A stretch of 64,000 bases of DNA from Conchocele bisecta. Lineage: Eukaryota > Mollusca > Bivalvia > Lucinida > Thyasiridae. The notes below the pieces were generated by a model. That model saw nothing but the letters and a program-made list of their open reading frames with translations, did not search any database and had not been told where the DNA came from. The stretch is taken from contig CM055265.1 in the NCBI GenBank assembly GCA_029237695.1, forward strand, positions 218,105,679-218,169,678, in the 5' to 3' direction. Shown here in pieces: positions 53,955 to 63,835 of the stretch. The position numbers and the translations under genes were made by a program. The number at the start of each line of letters is the position of its first letter. The first letter of the stretch is position 1.

Positions 53955-54558
53955 CCATCCACTCGTTTTCAGATGATGATTTTTAGTGTATTGTCAGAGC
54001 TCAATCCACTCGTTTTCAGATGATCATGTTATGATTGTAGAGCTTTTTCAGAGCTCATCAACCTCGTCATAGTCATGTTTAGTGTATTGTCAGAGCTCAA
54101 TCCACTCGTTTTCAGATGATCATGTTAGTGTATTGTCAGAGCTCAATCCACTCGTTTTCAGATGATCATGTTAGTGTATTGTCAGAGCTCAATCCACTCG
54201 TTTTAGATGTCATGGTTAGTGTATTGTAAGCCGAGCTTCAATCACTCGTTTTCAGTTGATCATGTTAGTCATGTAGTTATGTCAGAAGCTCAATCCACTC
54301 GTTTTCATGATCATGTTAGTTATGTCAGAGCTATTCCACTGTTTTTCAGCTAGCTATGTTAGTGTATTGTCCGAGCTCAATCCACTGTTTTATCATCATG
54401 TTAGTGTATTGTCAGAGCTCAATCCACTCGTTTTCAGATCATCATGTTAGTGTATTGTCAGAGCTCAATCCACTCGTTTTCAGATGATCATGTTAGTGTA
54501 TTGTCAGAGCTCAATCCACTCGTTTTCAGATGATCATGTTAGTGTATTGTCAGAGCTC
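53955..54558. repeat. minisatellite, ~46-bp unit, ~12 copies, next to a C MITE
   Basis: AATCCACTCGTTTTCAGATG + ATCATGTTAGTGTATTGTCA + GAGCTC recurs. The last unit runs straight into the C element, whose first bases CAGAGCTC are also the end of every unit. Units between about 54200 and 54410 have many small indels. Confidence 0.9.
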
Positions 54559-54918
54559 CAGATAAGGTGTGTATTGGCGTGTTTTACACACTTATTTTAG
54601 CTGAATACGCAATGATTATCAAAAGTGGGAGTACAACATACTCACAGCAATGTGAAAATACGCATTGATTTTTAAATGGAGTAGTGAAATACTGTCATAA
54701 AGTTGAAAATGTACTTAGTTTAGCTGCAAAAAGCAAACAGTGTTTGCTTTTTGCAGCTCAAATAAGTAAATGTTTAAATTTGTTTTATGTTTTGATCATT
54801 TGTTCACTATTTAATAAAGAAGAAAATCAAAAATCCATTTGTAAAAAATAAAATATGCATTGAAATTGCAATCAGGGGGTACAATTCTCTTTAGACAAAA
54901 AGCTTATCTGGAGCTCTG
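54551..54918. mobile_element. C hairpin MITE, inverted
   Basis: CAGAGCTCCAGATAAGGTGT to AAGCTTATCTGGAGCTCTG; flanks TATTGT (54545-54550) and TATTGC (54919-54924). Core GCTGCAAAAAGCAAACAGTG and complement. Confidence 0.85.
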
Positions 54919-55084
54919 TATTGCAGAATGAAGTGGTCGTTGGAAGGGGGCTAACTTCACGAGGCAGTTTTTGACAATTGAAGAGGTCGGTGGAAAAAGG
55001 AGGCTGAGTTGGCCCTCTTCTTACACTGATCACCTCATTTGTATAAACTATGATACTTAGAATTAGTCAGCAATATATGACAAT

Positions 55085-55740
55085 GGTTGCAGTTCATGGT
55101 TTGTACCACCATGTGTTATAATAGCATTGGCCCGGGGCCTGTAAAGGTGTTGCAATAGTGTGGGGCCTGTAAAGGTGGGCCTGATAATGATACACCAATA
55201 GGTTACAGTTCATGGTTTGTGTCACCTTGTGTTATAATAGTGTGGGGCCTGTAAAGGTGGGCCTGATAATGATACACCAATAGGTTACAGTTCATGGTTT
55301 GTGTCACCTTGTGTTACAATAGTGTGGGGCCTGTAAAGGTGGGCCTGATAATGATACACCAATAGGTTACAGTTCATGGTTTGTGTCACCTTGTGTTACA
55401 ATAGCGCGGGGCCTGTAAAGGTGGGCCTGATAATGATACACCAATAGGTTACAGTTCATGGTTTGTGTCACCCAGAGCTCCAGTTAAGGTGCGTAATTCG
55501 ATCAACTTTGAGGAATTTTTTTTATTTCTTCACCAAAAAATGGCAAGTTGGGAGTGCTTTAGAATCGTCTCATTGAGACGATTCTAAAGAACTCCCAACT
55601 TACCTTTTTTGGTGAAGAACTAAGAAAATACTCAAATATTTGGTCAAATTACGCATCTTAACTGGAGCTCTGGTGTCACCTTGTGTTACAAAAGCGCGGG
55701 GCCTGTAAAGGCGGGACTAAAGGGGATACTAAAACAGCCC
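55085..55740. repeat. tandem repeat, ~110-bp unit, 4-5 copies, split by a D MITE
   Basis: GTTACAGTTCATGGTTTGTG + TCACCTTGTGTTA, GGGGCCTGTAAAGGTGGGCC and GATAATGATACACCAATAGG repeat from about 55085. A D MITE interrupts the last unit at GTGTCACC. Confidence 0.85.
55473..55672. mobile_element. D hairpin MITE, 8-bp duplication
   Basis: CAGAGCTCCAGTTAAGGTGC to CATCTTAACTGGAGCTCTG, flanked by GTGTCACC at 55465-55472 and 55673-55680, the only perfect 8-bp duplication among the C/D/E copies. Confidence 0.9.
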
Positions 55741-56009
55741 TCAGAGGAGACGACCATGTTGGACTCGGGGCTTGTTTCCCAGCTAAAGTTCGGGTAGGTC
55801 ACTCACGGGGCGAGGTGGGTGTGCACACATCGGTGAACTGGTGACAGGCACAAGACAATGTGGGTGGTACTATATAGGATCTATACATGATCAGTATATA
55901 TGGCTGCGGTTTGATGGCATCTTCACCTGTCGGAATGTGTTAAATATTGTAGATTTGTGTCTGCTGTATGATATACGTTTGCCAAGCAGGACATTTTTTT
56001 TTTGCAGTG

Positions 56010-56432
56010 AATATGTGAGACGAGCCATGTGATTTTGTACCTATTAGAATATGAGTGATTTATCATGAAAAATATTGACAGAAACTGAAATATTTTTCGA
56101 CATTCGGCATTTGCTCTAAACATAGAATTCCGCATTAGAATTCCGCATTTGCTCTAAACATAGAATTCTGCATTAGAATTCTGCATTTGCTCTAAACATA
56201 GAATTCTGCATTAGAATTCCGCATTTGCTCTAAACATAGAATTCTGCATTAGAATTCCGCATTTGCTCTAAACATTTTGTTTCTTTTGATGTCATTTATG
56301 GAAAATAACACAGTTTCTGTAACACATTTGATATCCTTTACGGAAAATATTGTAAATTTTGTAAATAGTTTTTGTGGGCTATCCCACATTTTGTAGGTAC
56401 AAAATCACATAGCTTGTCTCATATGTAGTATA
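56010..56432. mobile_element. P element with an internal tandem repeat
   Basis: GTGAGACGAGCCATGTGATT + TTGTAC at the left and GTACAAAATCACATAGCTTG + TCTCATATG at the right. Inside, ATTAGAATTC(C/T)GCATTTG + CTCTAAACATAGAATTC repeats about four times (56105-56280). No ORF of note. Confidence 0.8.
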
Positions 56433-56585
56433 CACACATAGACAGTCCGCACACACATGGCACTGTTGGTTTGAAGTGGCTCACAGTTTGTCAATATTGC
56501 ACAAGTTCTAGAAACTTCAGTGGATCCGAGGATGATTGGCTGCAATCAGTGTTTACACAGTGTTTGTTAAAGATTTCTGTACTCA

Positions 56586-56809
56586 ACCCTTTCACCTATA
56601 AGTAACTGGAATGGATTTTTATATGTTAATTTCCGAACTAACCCAATCGTCACAAAATGATTTTCAGGCTAGTTCATTTATGAAAATAGGGGTGTTTTTG
56701 TTCTCAATCTTAAGAAACTTACTTGCAAAAAGTGCAGATCCTGTGCCGGCTCATCTGATCTACACTATTTGCCAATACTACTATACAGGCCTGTAGTGTT
56801 GAAAGGTTT
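56586..56809. mobile_element. B element, core deleted
   Basis: CCCTTTCACCTATAAGTAAC to CCTGTAGTGTTGAAAGG; the palindromic GACGGCTCGTCACGAGCC is reduced to TGCCGGCTCATC. TTAA is not intact on the left. Confidence 0.75.
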
Positions 56810-56950
56810 AATATCTATGCAACCCTAAGATGGATTTACTTGAAATTTTATCATCATCAATATTTCTATTTCCCATTCAGCTCACGTGTCCAATGTAAAG
56901 AGAAAAAATGTTTTGATATTTGCACTATAATCATGCAAAATTTGCATTAA

Positions 56951-57191
56951 CCCTTAGACCGCTATCTTATTTTTTTTGTTGTCTGCTGTTTATTTTCTAT
57001 TTTCCATTTTTATCATCAAAAACATGCTTAGCAGCACTTTAGAATGATTTACATCATGCTTTGACAGCACTTCAGAATCATTTCCATTGGAAATGATTCT
57101 GAAGTGCTGTCAAACCATGTTTTTATTGAGATATAAGGAAAGATATAAAAACAACAGCAGACGCCAATTGTTGTGAGTAGCGGTCTAAAGG
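56951..57191. mobile_element. F element
   Basis: TTAA at 56947-56950 and 57192-57195. CCCTTAGACCGCTATCTTAT to GTGAGTAGCGGTCTAAAGG; double core with GAAATGATTCTGAAGTGCTG. Confidence 0.85.
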
Positions 57192-57533
57192 TTAAAGTTT
57201 TGTTTGTCCACGCAGTGACTCTTGGTGTATGTAAACGCTACTCACGAGGGGCAGTCATAAAGTTCTAGGACTGTGTATATATCTTCAGAATGATTTGGCC
57301 AAATCAGTTGGGAAATACAAATGTATGTCATTATTTCGCGCTCGCGTAGCCGACTTGTAATTACAGACCCGCCCCTGTAATTATTTCTGTATCCGCGTCT
57401 GGTCATCTAACATTACGACGTAATATTTCCATAAATGATTAAATAATATTGTTTCATTTATTTTCAAAGTGTAAGCCCAAATACACTTTTTTTACATGTT
57501 ACGTCGTAATATTTTCTTTTTATTATATACCAT

Positions 57534-57899
57534 CAGGGCTCCAGATAAGGAATTAGTAATTGAGTATTGTTACTCCATCATTTCTGAAGCAATTGGGTAT
57601 TTCAAAATGTTAATTGGGTAAAATAAAATCACACTAAACAGAACACAATTATTGAATAGTTTGCTTCGAAATGAAAACATGTCTTGGCATTTCATTATAA
57701 TTGTCTCCTTGGAGATGTGTTTTTATGGAAAATAAGAAAAATATGCTATATTTGTGGTCTGTTTATTGTTTTCTGCAACATGATAAAGGTACCACAAAAT
57801 TTGTATTGCTTTTTGATACTCTCTACTTCAGATTTCAATTGGGTTTTTGGCAATTTTAATTGGGTATTTAAGCAAATACGCAGCTTATCTGGAGCTCTG
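57534..57899. mobile_element. E hairpin MITE, 6-bp duplication
   Basis: CAGGGCTCCAGATAAGGAAT to CAGCTTATCTGGAGCTCTG, flanked by TACCAT at 57528-57533 and 57900-57905. Arms AATTGGGTATTTCAAAATG and TCAATTGGGTTTTTGG. Confidence 0.9.
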
Positions 57900-58418
57900 T
57901 ACCATACCTGCATCTGTTTTACACATTATGTTTTCAAATGAACGAAGTTGAATCAGTGCATATTTAAGACATTTATTTGGTGGAAATGTAAATACAGTTG
58001 AATTCCAGTGCCATATAACGGTACTCCGCACAACTATGAAACTCGAAACAGAGGTATTTCATGAAACGTTGGATGTTTCAACTGCGCTGTGGTGAAGTTA
58101 TTTTGTTGCTATAGTTACGAATATATGTGGACAGTTTGTCGAAAAGTATGTTTTCAAATCGAGTCGATTTGCCCACATGTAAATGTCATATAACAATGTG
58201 GCCGTTATATTAAACTGTTTAACAAGAAAGTGTGAGAACGTTATGACTGCACCTTGTATTGTTATTATTTTATGAGAATTTCTTAACTTGTTATTATTTA
58301 TCCATACATATTTCAATTTCTTATCTCATCTGGAGTTACAGCTGCCAACTTACAAAGAAATTGTAGCTGTTTTCCCAAATAATTCTGATTGAATCCATAG
58401 TGGTGACATGTACATGTA

Positions 58419-58620
58419 CAGAGCTCCTGTTAACATGCGTAATTTAACCAAATATTCGAGGTATTTTTCTTAGTTCTTCACCAAAAATTGCAAGTTGGGA
58501 GTTCTTTAGAATCGTCTCAATGAGATGATTCTAAAGCACTCCCAACTTGCCATTTTTGTTGAAGAAATAACAAAATTGCCCCCAAAGTTGATCAAATTAT
58601 GCACCTTAACTAGAGCTCTG
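58419..58620. mobile_element. D hairpin MITE, 6-bp duplication
   Basis: CAGAGCTCCTGTTAACATGC to GCACCTTAACTAGAGCTCTG, flanked by CATGTA at 58413-58418 and 58621-58626. Confidence 0.88.
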
Positions 58621-58729
58621 CATGTATATGGTTTGCAGTGTGTGATGTGGCACCTGTCTGGTATGTGGTCACCAACAGAGAAACTAAATCTGCACAGGTT
58701 TCCAGTTCAGCAGTTTTACTATGTAGATT

Positions 58730-58890
58730 AATAGCAATTTTACTGCTTCTACTATATACAGATTATTATAAATTTTACCTACTATATACAGATTATTATA
58801 AATTTTACTGCTTCTACTATATACAAATTTTACTGCTTAAATTTTACTGCTACTATGTAGAGATTATTATAAATTTTACCACTTCTACTA
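58730..58890. repeat. short tandem repeat, ~30-45-bp units
   Basis: TTTTACTGCTTCTACTATAT + ACAGATTATTATAAA recurs about four times with internal deletions. Confidence 0.8.
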
Positions 58891-58994
58891 TGTCCAGAAT
58901 AATCAGGATCTGCCATTGTCGATAATGGTGGAATGTTTCTGTAGACAAACAATGGTAATTGTGTTTGGTCACCAAACATTTGTTATCACTGATC

Positions 58995-59085
58995 AGGCCC
59001 CGCGAGCCTCGGAATTCCTACCCATTTCCTAGCCTTGCCTGATAAGCTTGATATCAAGAGACACTGGCCTGATATTCTCCATGTA
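58995..59085. repeat. O fragment
   Basis: GCGAGCCTCGGAATTCCTAC, CTTGCCTGATAAGCTTGATA and AGAGACACTGGCCTGATAT. Confidence 0.6.
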
Positions 59086-59177
59086 CATGTTAGAACATAT
59101 TGTTACATGGTTTCCGTTGTTTGCACATATGTGCAAACATATAGCGCGTGCTGTTTGCATATGGCTTTAGGCAATGC

Positions 59178-59288
59178 TCATTCCGGGGCCGCGCGTAATG
59201 GAAATGCCTTCATGACGTCACTACGCGGAAGTGCCTTCATGACGTCACTACTTCATGACGTCCATGACGTTCATGATGCGGCCCCCGA
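59178..59288. promoter_or_regulatory. CRE cluster in a small inverted-repeat unit
   Basis: Two perfect cAMP-response palindromes TGACGTCA (59213-59220, 59240-59247), two more TGACG half-sites (59256-59260, 59265-59269) and an ETS-like GCGGAAGT between. The unit is bounded by CATTCCGGGGCCGC and GCGGCCCCCGAATATG, an imperfect inverted pair. No transcript start is evident, so regulatory function is only a suggestion. Confidence 0.35.
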
Positions 59289-59377
59289 ATATGAATACCG
59301 AAAATTATCTACGTGAATGGGACGATTTATAAAAGTACTGAAAATACTGAATATAATGCTCAAATTACATCAGTTTT

Positions 59378-59620
59378 TGTCTCGCCCGTGAAGCGGAAAG
59401 CGAGACATAGGTTTTGCTTTTCCGGAGTCGGAGTCGTCGTCGGTGTCGGCTTCATCATTCAATGTTAAGTTTTCGTGTTACGGTCATTACTTCAACACCT
59501 TATCAGCTACAGTCATCAAACTTTATACATACCTTTACTATCATATGTAGATGAATATAGGACTATTAAAAAAAATTCCGGGCTCCAGGGTCAAGGTCAA
59601 ACTCTATTTCTTTTTATGCT
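59378..59620. mobile_element. satellite-cassette head
   Basis: TGTCTCGCCCGTGAAGCGGA + AAGCGAGACATAGG has the same hairpin-and-TATAG style as TGTCGTGCCCGC... at 11682. GGAGTCGGAGTCGTCGTCGG and CCAGGGTCAAGGTCAAAC follow. Confidence 0.5.
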
Positions 59621-59689
59621 ACAAGCTGAACATTAATGCATGAAGACCCGTTTTCTCGTGCGCTCTGTACACCTTACCTGTAGAGAGAA

Positions 59690-61020
59690 CAATAGCCTTC
59701 TCCAGTTGAACACTTGTGCAATGTGCAAGCGGTTTTATCTCACTTTCCCAACATTTTGATTTTTGGTCTGTCTTGACTGTTTCACTTTCCCAACATTTGA
59801 CTTTCACACCTTCGACTTATCTGTATGTTGGGTATACTGCTGGGCTTAAAGTTGCGTTACACACATATTTAATTATAAATTAACAATTTTAACATGTGTC
59901 CAGTGTCGTTTACATCAGAGACATCATCTGAGAAATGTTCTGGCAAAATAAACATTCATTCACCATTACCCCATGTATTGATTGTCATTATTATACATTT
60001 TATATCAGACGTAACTTCCCACACTGATATCAGGGGTGATAACCGTGTTTCCTTAAAATGTTAACAGACATTACTATTTATTCTCTGTATTTATGTTTTG
60101 ATGTGCAATTATCATACTTTATAATCTGTCGAAAATACAATTTTTTCAAGTGACGCATTTAATTAATATAAATAGTTAAAAAAATACCATGCCTCATTTG
60201 CATATGAAAGTAGCCTGATACCAACGCGCGTCACTATCAGTAAAATAAATATTACTAAATGATTATATCTGTATAGCGGGCACTCGTAATCTTTAGAACT
60301 GGTGGAATATTGACACAATTGTACACTTATTTAATTCCTATAAAGAACATTTTGTGCCTACTAAGTGGGCATGTACCTTTAAGATGAAACAGTAATTGTG
60401 TTAATAATAACGTTACGGAGTATGCCGATGAAGCGTCACATCTGATTAAATTAGGACAATAAACACAAATAGGTGGTGTTTCATTTTATGAAGAAATATA
60501 TTGTTTCAATCGCAAAAAAACTGAGTTGTTTTAGTGGTGTTGTTATGATCTACATTGTTGTGTTAAAACTCATAGATGATCAGGATCTACACATTTTAAA
60601 ATACATATGTATGTTAAATAAAAGTTGCTTCTGATCAGGAACTACACTGTAATTTAATGGAATATATTGTACAAATGTGCTAAGTTAACTTTAGTAGTCA
60701 TAGCTGATCAGGATCTACATAATACAAATTGTGATGTTTTTGTTTCCTGCTTGATTTAATAATTCATTACATGTACATATTTAAAACATTTAATAGGTAA
60801 TAAAGTCATGTTTATACACACGTTTACTTTACTTTAACCCAAATTGTGGTATATAACTTTCTGCTGTGCAGAATAGCAATTTTGACCAATTATCACCAAC
60901 TAAGTCCATTGTTAAGCATAACAATAGTGTCTCACTTTCCCAACATGCAAAAAACCCAAATGTCTACCTGAAATACAGAATGTTGTGAAAGTGAGAACAC
61001 CCCGTGCAAGCATGTGCAAA
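59690..61020. repeat. paired CTCACTTTCCCAACAT segments around X and AT-rich DNA
   Basis: CTCACTTTCCCAACATTTTG (about 59740), CTTTCCCAACATTTGAC (about 59792) and CTCACTTTCCCAACATGCAA (about 60932) with an inverted ATGTTGTGAAAGTGAGA near 60980. An X copy lies between. Confidence 0.45.
59930..60382 (+). repeat. X repeat, full-length-like
   Basis: TTCTGGCAAAATAAACATTC to AAGTGGGCATGTACCTTTAA. Copies at 13425-13850 (minus) and 11338-11598. No coding or terminal-repeat signature; contains ATTTGCATA. Confidence 0.7.
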
Positions 61021-61156
61021 TTTCCAGTTTGACCACTAAATGCCCAGCTAAATTATTACAGGTAATTTATACAGGTAAATTATTATACCTGGGTATTATA
61101 TTACATTTCCGTAAACTGTGTTGACAATATTGTGGCAATATGTGGACCTGTGCAGA

Positions 61157-61740
61157 TATGATATGTAGATAAATATAGGACTATTATAAAAATTCTGGGC
61201 TCCAGTAGCGAGCTTTATTTTTTTGTTAATTTTTAAACTTTTTTTTTTAACTTTTTTTCCATTTTTAGCGAGGTTTTTTTGGAAAAAAAATCATTTTAAA
61301 CTTTTTTTTTTTAATTTTTTTTTCTCCATTTTTGCCCAGGTTTTTTTGGGAAAAAAATCCAGACTATTGGTGAAAGCCAGGCGGGCGGGCGGCGTCCACA
61401 ATCAATGTTTTTTCGTGTTTCAGTCCATTTCTTTGTTACTGTAACACATAGGACCAACAAACTTTCACAGCTTCATGACCAAGGGTTGCCCACCACATAT
61501 CACTATCCAACATGTTACATTTTTTTTAACTTGACCCATTTTTTCCGCGCAGTCAATGTTAACTTTTCGCGCTTACAATGTTAAGTTTTCGTGTTTAAGT
61601 CCATTTCTTTGGTATGTACTGTAACCACCAAACTTTCACAGCTTCATAACCAAGGGGTGCCCACCACATACAACTATCCAACATTTTACCTTCACCTATT
61701 ATTTCTACGTAATTGACTTAGCCATTTTCAACGTTAACTT
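61157..61740. repeat. T-rich and ~170-bp tandem satellite sequence
   Basis: GTAGATAAATATAGGACTAT + TATAAAAATTCTGGGCTCCA repeats 59547-59590. Then two T-rich units (CCATTTTTAGCGAGGTTTTT; CCATTTTTGCCCAGGTTTTT) and two ~170-bp units (marker CAACAAACTTTCACAGCTTC / ACCACCAAACTTTCACAGC). The T-rich ORF at 61223-61444 is a product of this. Confidence 0.65.
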
Positions 61741-62166
61741 TTTAACGTACGTCTGGTTAAAGTTTTTTGGTTAAAGTTTTTCGTTATACTATATCTCTGC
61801 AACTGCTTCGCCCATTACCTTCAAACTTTACATGGGTGTTTATCATCATCCATATTTTCATTCTACCCCCAACCGTGCGGCCCCTGTGCCCAATGTCAAG
61901 GTCAAATTACTTTGATTTTTTTGTGTACTATATCTCTGCAACTGCTTCACCCATTACCTTGATACTACACATGGGTGTTTATCATCATTGTCGCGCCCGC
62001 TTGCGGAAAGCGCGATATAGTCGGCATTTTGGCATACGTCCGTCCGTCCGTCCGTCCGTCCGTCCGTCCGTGTGTCCGGTTAAAGTTTTTCCATCTACTA
62101 TATCTCTTTTTTTTAGTGTCCATGCCTCGCCCCAAGGCGCGACATGCAGGCCACGGCCATCTAGTC
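61740..62166. mobile_element. DINE-like cassettes, one inside another
   Basis: GTTAAAGTTTTTCGTTATAC and GGGTGTTTATCATCATC units as at 11850-12200. At 61988 a second head, TGTCGCGCCCGCTTGCGGAA, a (CCGT)n run (about 62038-62072) and the tail GACATGCAGGCCACGGCCAT + CTAGT interrupt a unit. Confidence 0.65.
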
Positions 62167-62326
62167 TACAAAAAGTGGGTATAATTATGTTATCCAAGTG
62201 TCTATGCTTGGAAAACACCTGGCCTTCGTGGCTTTGCCTCGTTTCTTGTTTTTTTTTTCAAATTCTTTTTCCATTTTTGTCTAGTAGCATAAGGTCGTAT
62301 ATATAAGTGCTATATACCGACTATTA

Positions 62327-62405
62327 TCATATACTAAAACAATTATTGACTAGTGAGCCATAGAATATAATCTGATATTCTATGGCTCACTAATCAATAA
62401 TTGTA
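62327..62405. repeat. perfect-centred palindrome
   Basis: GAGCCATAGAATATAATCTG and its complement around ATATAATCTGATAT; arms AACAATTATTGACTAGT / ACTAATCAATAATTGT. Confidence 0.75.
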
Positions 62406-62599
62406 TAATATGTTCGGGCCAGTGAAAATTCCTTTCTGGCCCAGGCTCGAGGTTAAGGCGGCGGGACAAGGCGAGACATTTAATACCGCGGAATTCTTGT
62501 TTGTTGGAAATGTAACAATAACGTTGGGCCACAGCAAACGTTTGCACACGGCTGGACATGATCAAACCTTATATTAACAGCATTGGCATTGGCTAAGAA

Positions 62600-62765
62600 A
62601 CGTTTGTAATCGGTGTACTTCTGCATTCCTACATGTTTCCTAGCCAAGCTCGATAAACTTGAAAAGACATTAGCCTGGTAATATATATGTCGTGAAACCT
62701 ACATGTTTCATAAACTTGATATCCAAAGAGACTCGCCTGGTATTCCCTATGTCAAGGTCATCATC
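62600..62765. repeat. O copies, degraded
   Basis: TTCCTAGCCAAGCTCGATAA, AAAGACATTAGCCTGGTAAT and TTGATATCCAAAGAGACTCG + CCTGGTATTC. Confidence 0.55.
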
Positions 62766-63119
62766 AGAAGAGGATCGATGGGTTCGTACAAACCCTGTTT
62801 TTGCAGCTAGCAGGATTGTTTTATATAAATGAGGTCCACAATAGATATTTTGTGATACAGAACACAATGAAGCGACGATAAACTTATTGCAATATGCCAA
62901 TTTTCAGAAATATGCTTCTTAAATTGACCCAAAGTTCTTTGCACAGGAGGTAGTTGTTGTCCAAACATACCCAAAATGCATCATTTGGCTTTTGGAAATC
63001 AAAAACTTTCTGGGGCTGTGAAGTAACCAAATTCTGTAAGAGGTCCACAGGCAACCCCTGGACCCCTTACTGTATACAGATTTCAGTTGCTTCTCAGCTA
63101 AAGTCGAACTCCCTTTTAA

Positions 63120-63340
63120 CCCTTTCCCTGTTTTGCGATATTTCGACTCATCCAAATCCAAAACATCTGAATAAAAGAATCAAATGCTGGGTCAAATGAT
63201 GGTTAAATTATCTGATAGAGTAGAAAACATTGTGGGAAAAGGAGAAATTGCTTGTTACAAGCAATTTCTCCTTTTCCCACAATGTTTTCAAAAGACATCT
63301 TCTGCAGAGGCGTGAAAAGTCGTCTCTATCAGGGAAAGGG
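63120..63340. mobile_element. TTAA-flanked MITE, fourth type
   Basis: TTAA at 63116-63119 and 63341-63344; ends CCCTTTCCCTG and CAGGGAAAGGG; centre TTGTGGGAAAAGGAGAAATT and complement. Terminal wording resembles B but the interior is different. Confidence 0.85.
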
Positions 63341-63508
63341 TTAAAGAAATGCTGGTGAAGCCCATGCTTACCTCGTTCTCCGGGTATTTACTGAAGAGGT
63401 GAGCTTAGGCGATAGAGAGTGACTGTTCCACCTTGATTGCTACTGTATCTATTATCTGTTGAACCCTCTTGTCAAAACTACTGGTAACGCCCATGTATGT
63501 ACTTGCAG

Positions 63509-63623
63509 GCTGGAGAGGAAGATGGAGGTATTTGAGCGTGAACGCGATGATCAGAAGAAGCGACTTGCACGGCGGTCGGAGAAACAACAACACGAGCAGG
63601 ACGAATACCTACGCAAACAACGG
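63509..63623 (+). CDS. AFDN: Afadin exon 10 of window: coiled-coil segment
   Basis: Acceptor TACTTGCAG, donor CGG|GTATGT; 115 nt, completing the AG|G codon from exon 9 and ending in phase 0. It reads LERKMEVFERERDDQKKRLA + RRSEKQQHEQDEYLRKQR, a highly charged helix comparable to the EAERRARLQDEERRRQQQL region of vertebrate afadin. The gene continues to the right. Confidence 0.85.
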
Positions 63624-63694
63624 GTATGTTGGTGTGGGAAATGAGCTTCATATTGTTTTGCCTTTGTAAAATAGCAAACAGAATGTGAAACATG

Positions 63695-63835
63695 AGTGCG
63701 TGAATGCATGAATTCCGCATTTGCTATGAAAATTCCGTCAACGTCAGTTATGGAAAATTTTGTAAATATTTTTTATGAGATATCGCACATGTTCTTCAGT
63801 ACAAAATCATGTGGCATGTCTCATATGTGGCCATA
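63695..63835. mobile_element. P element, short
   Basis: TGAATTCCGCATTTGCTATG to GTACAAAATCATGTGGCATG + TCTCATATG, starting 72 bp after the exon 10 donor. Left end incomplete. Confidence 0.6.

Larger units (their letters stand above)
53343..63508 (+). other. AFDN: afadin intron 9 (10.2 kb)
   Basis: GTGGGT to TACTTGCAG. It holds three tandem arrays, C, D, E, F, B, P and O elements and a large satellite cassette zone. 57193-57533, 57900-58418, 60383-61140 and 62770-63115 show nothing I can name beyond low-level AT-rich sequence. Confidence 0.75.

Noticed and set aside
61223..61444. Phe-rich 73-codon ORF resembling a membrane peptide
   Set aside because: It arises from T-rich satellite sequence.
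61767..62306. 179-codon ORF
   Set aside because: It reads through satellite units and the CCGT microsatellite (RPSVRPSV repeats); not a gene.
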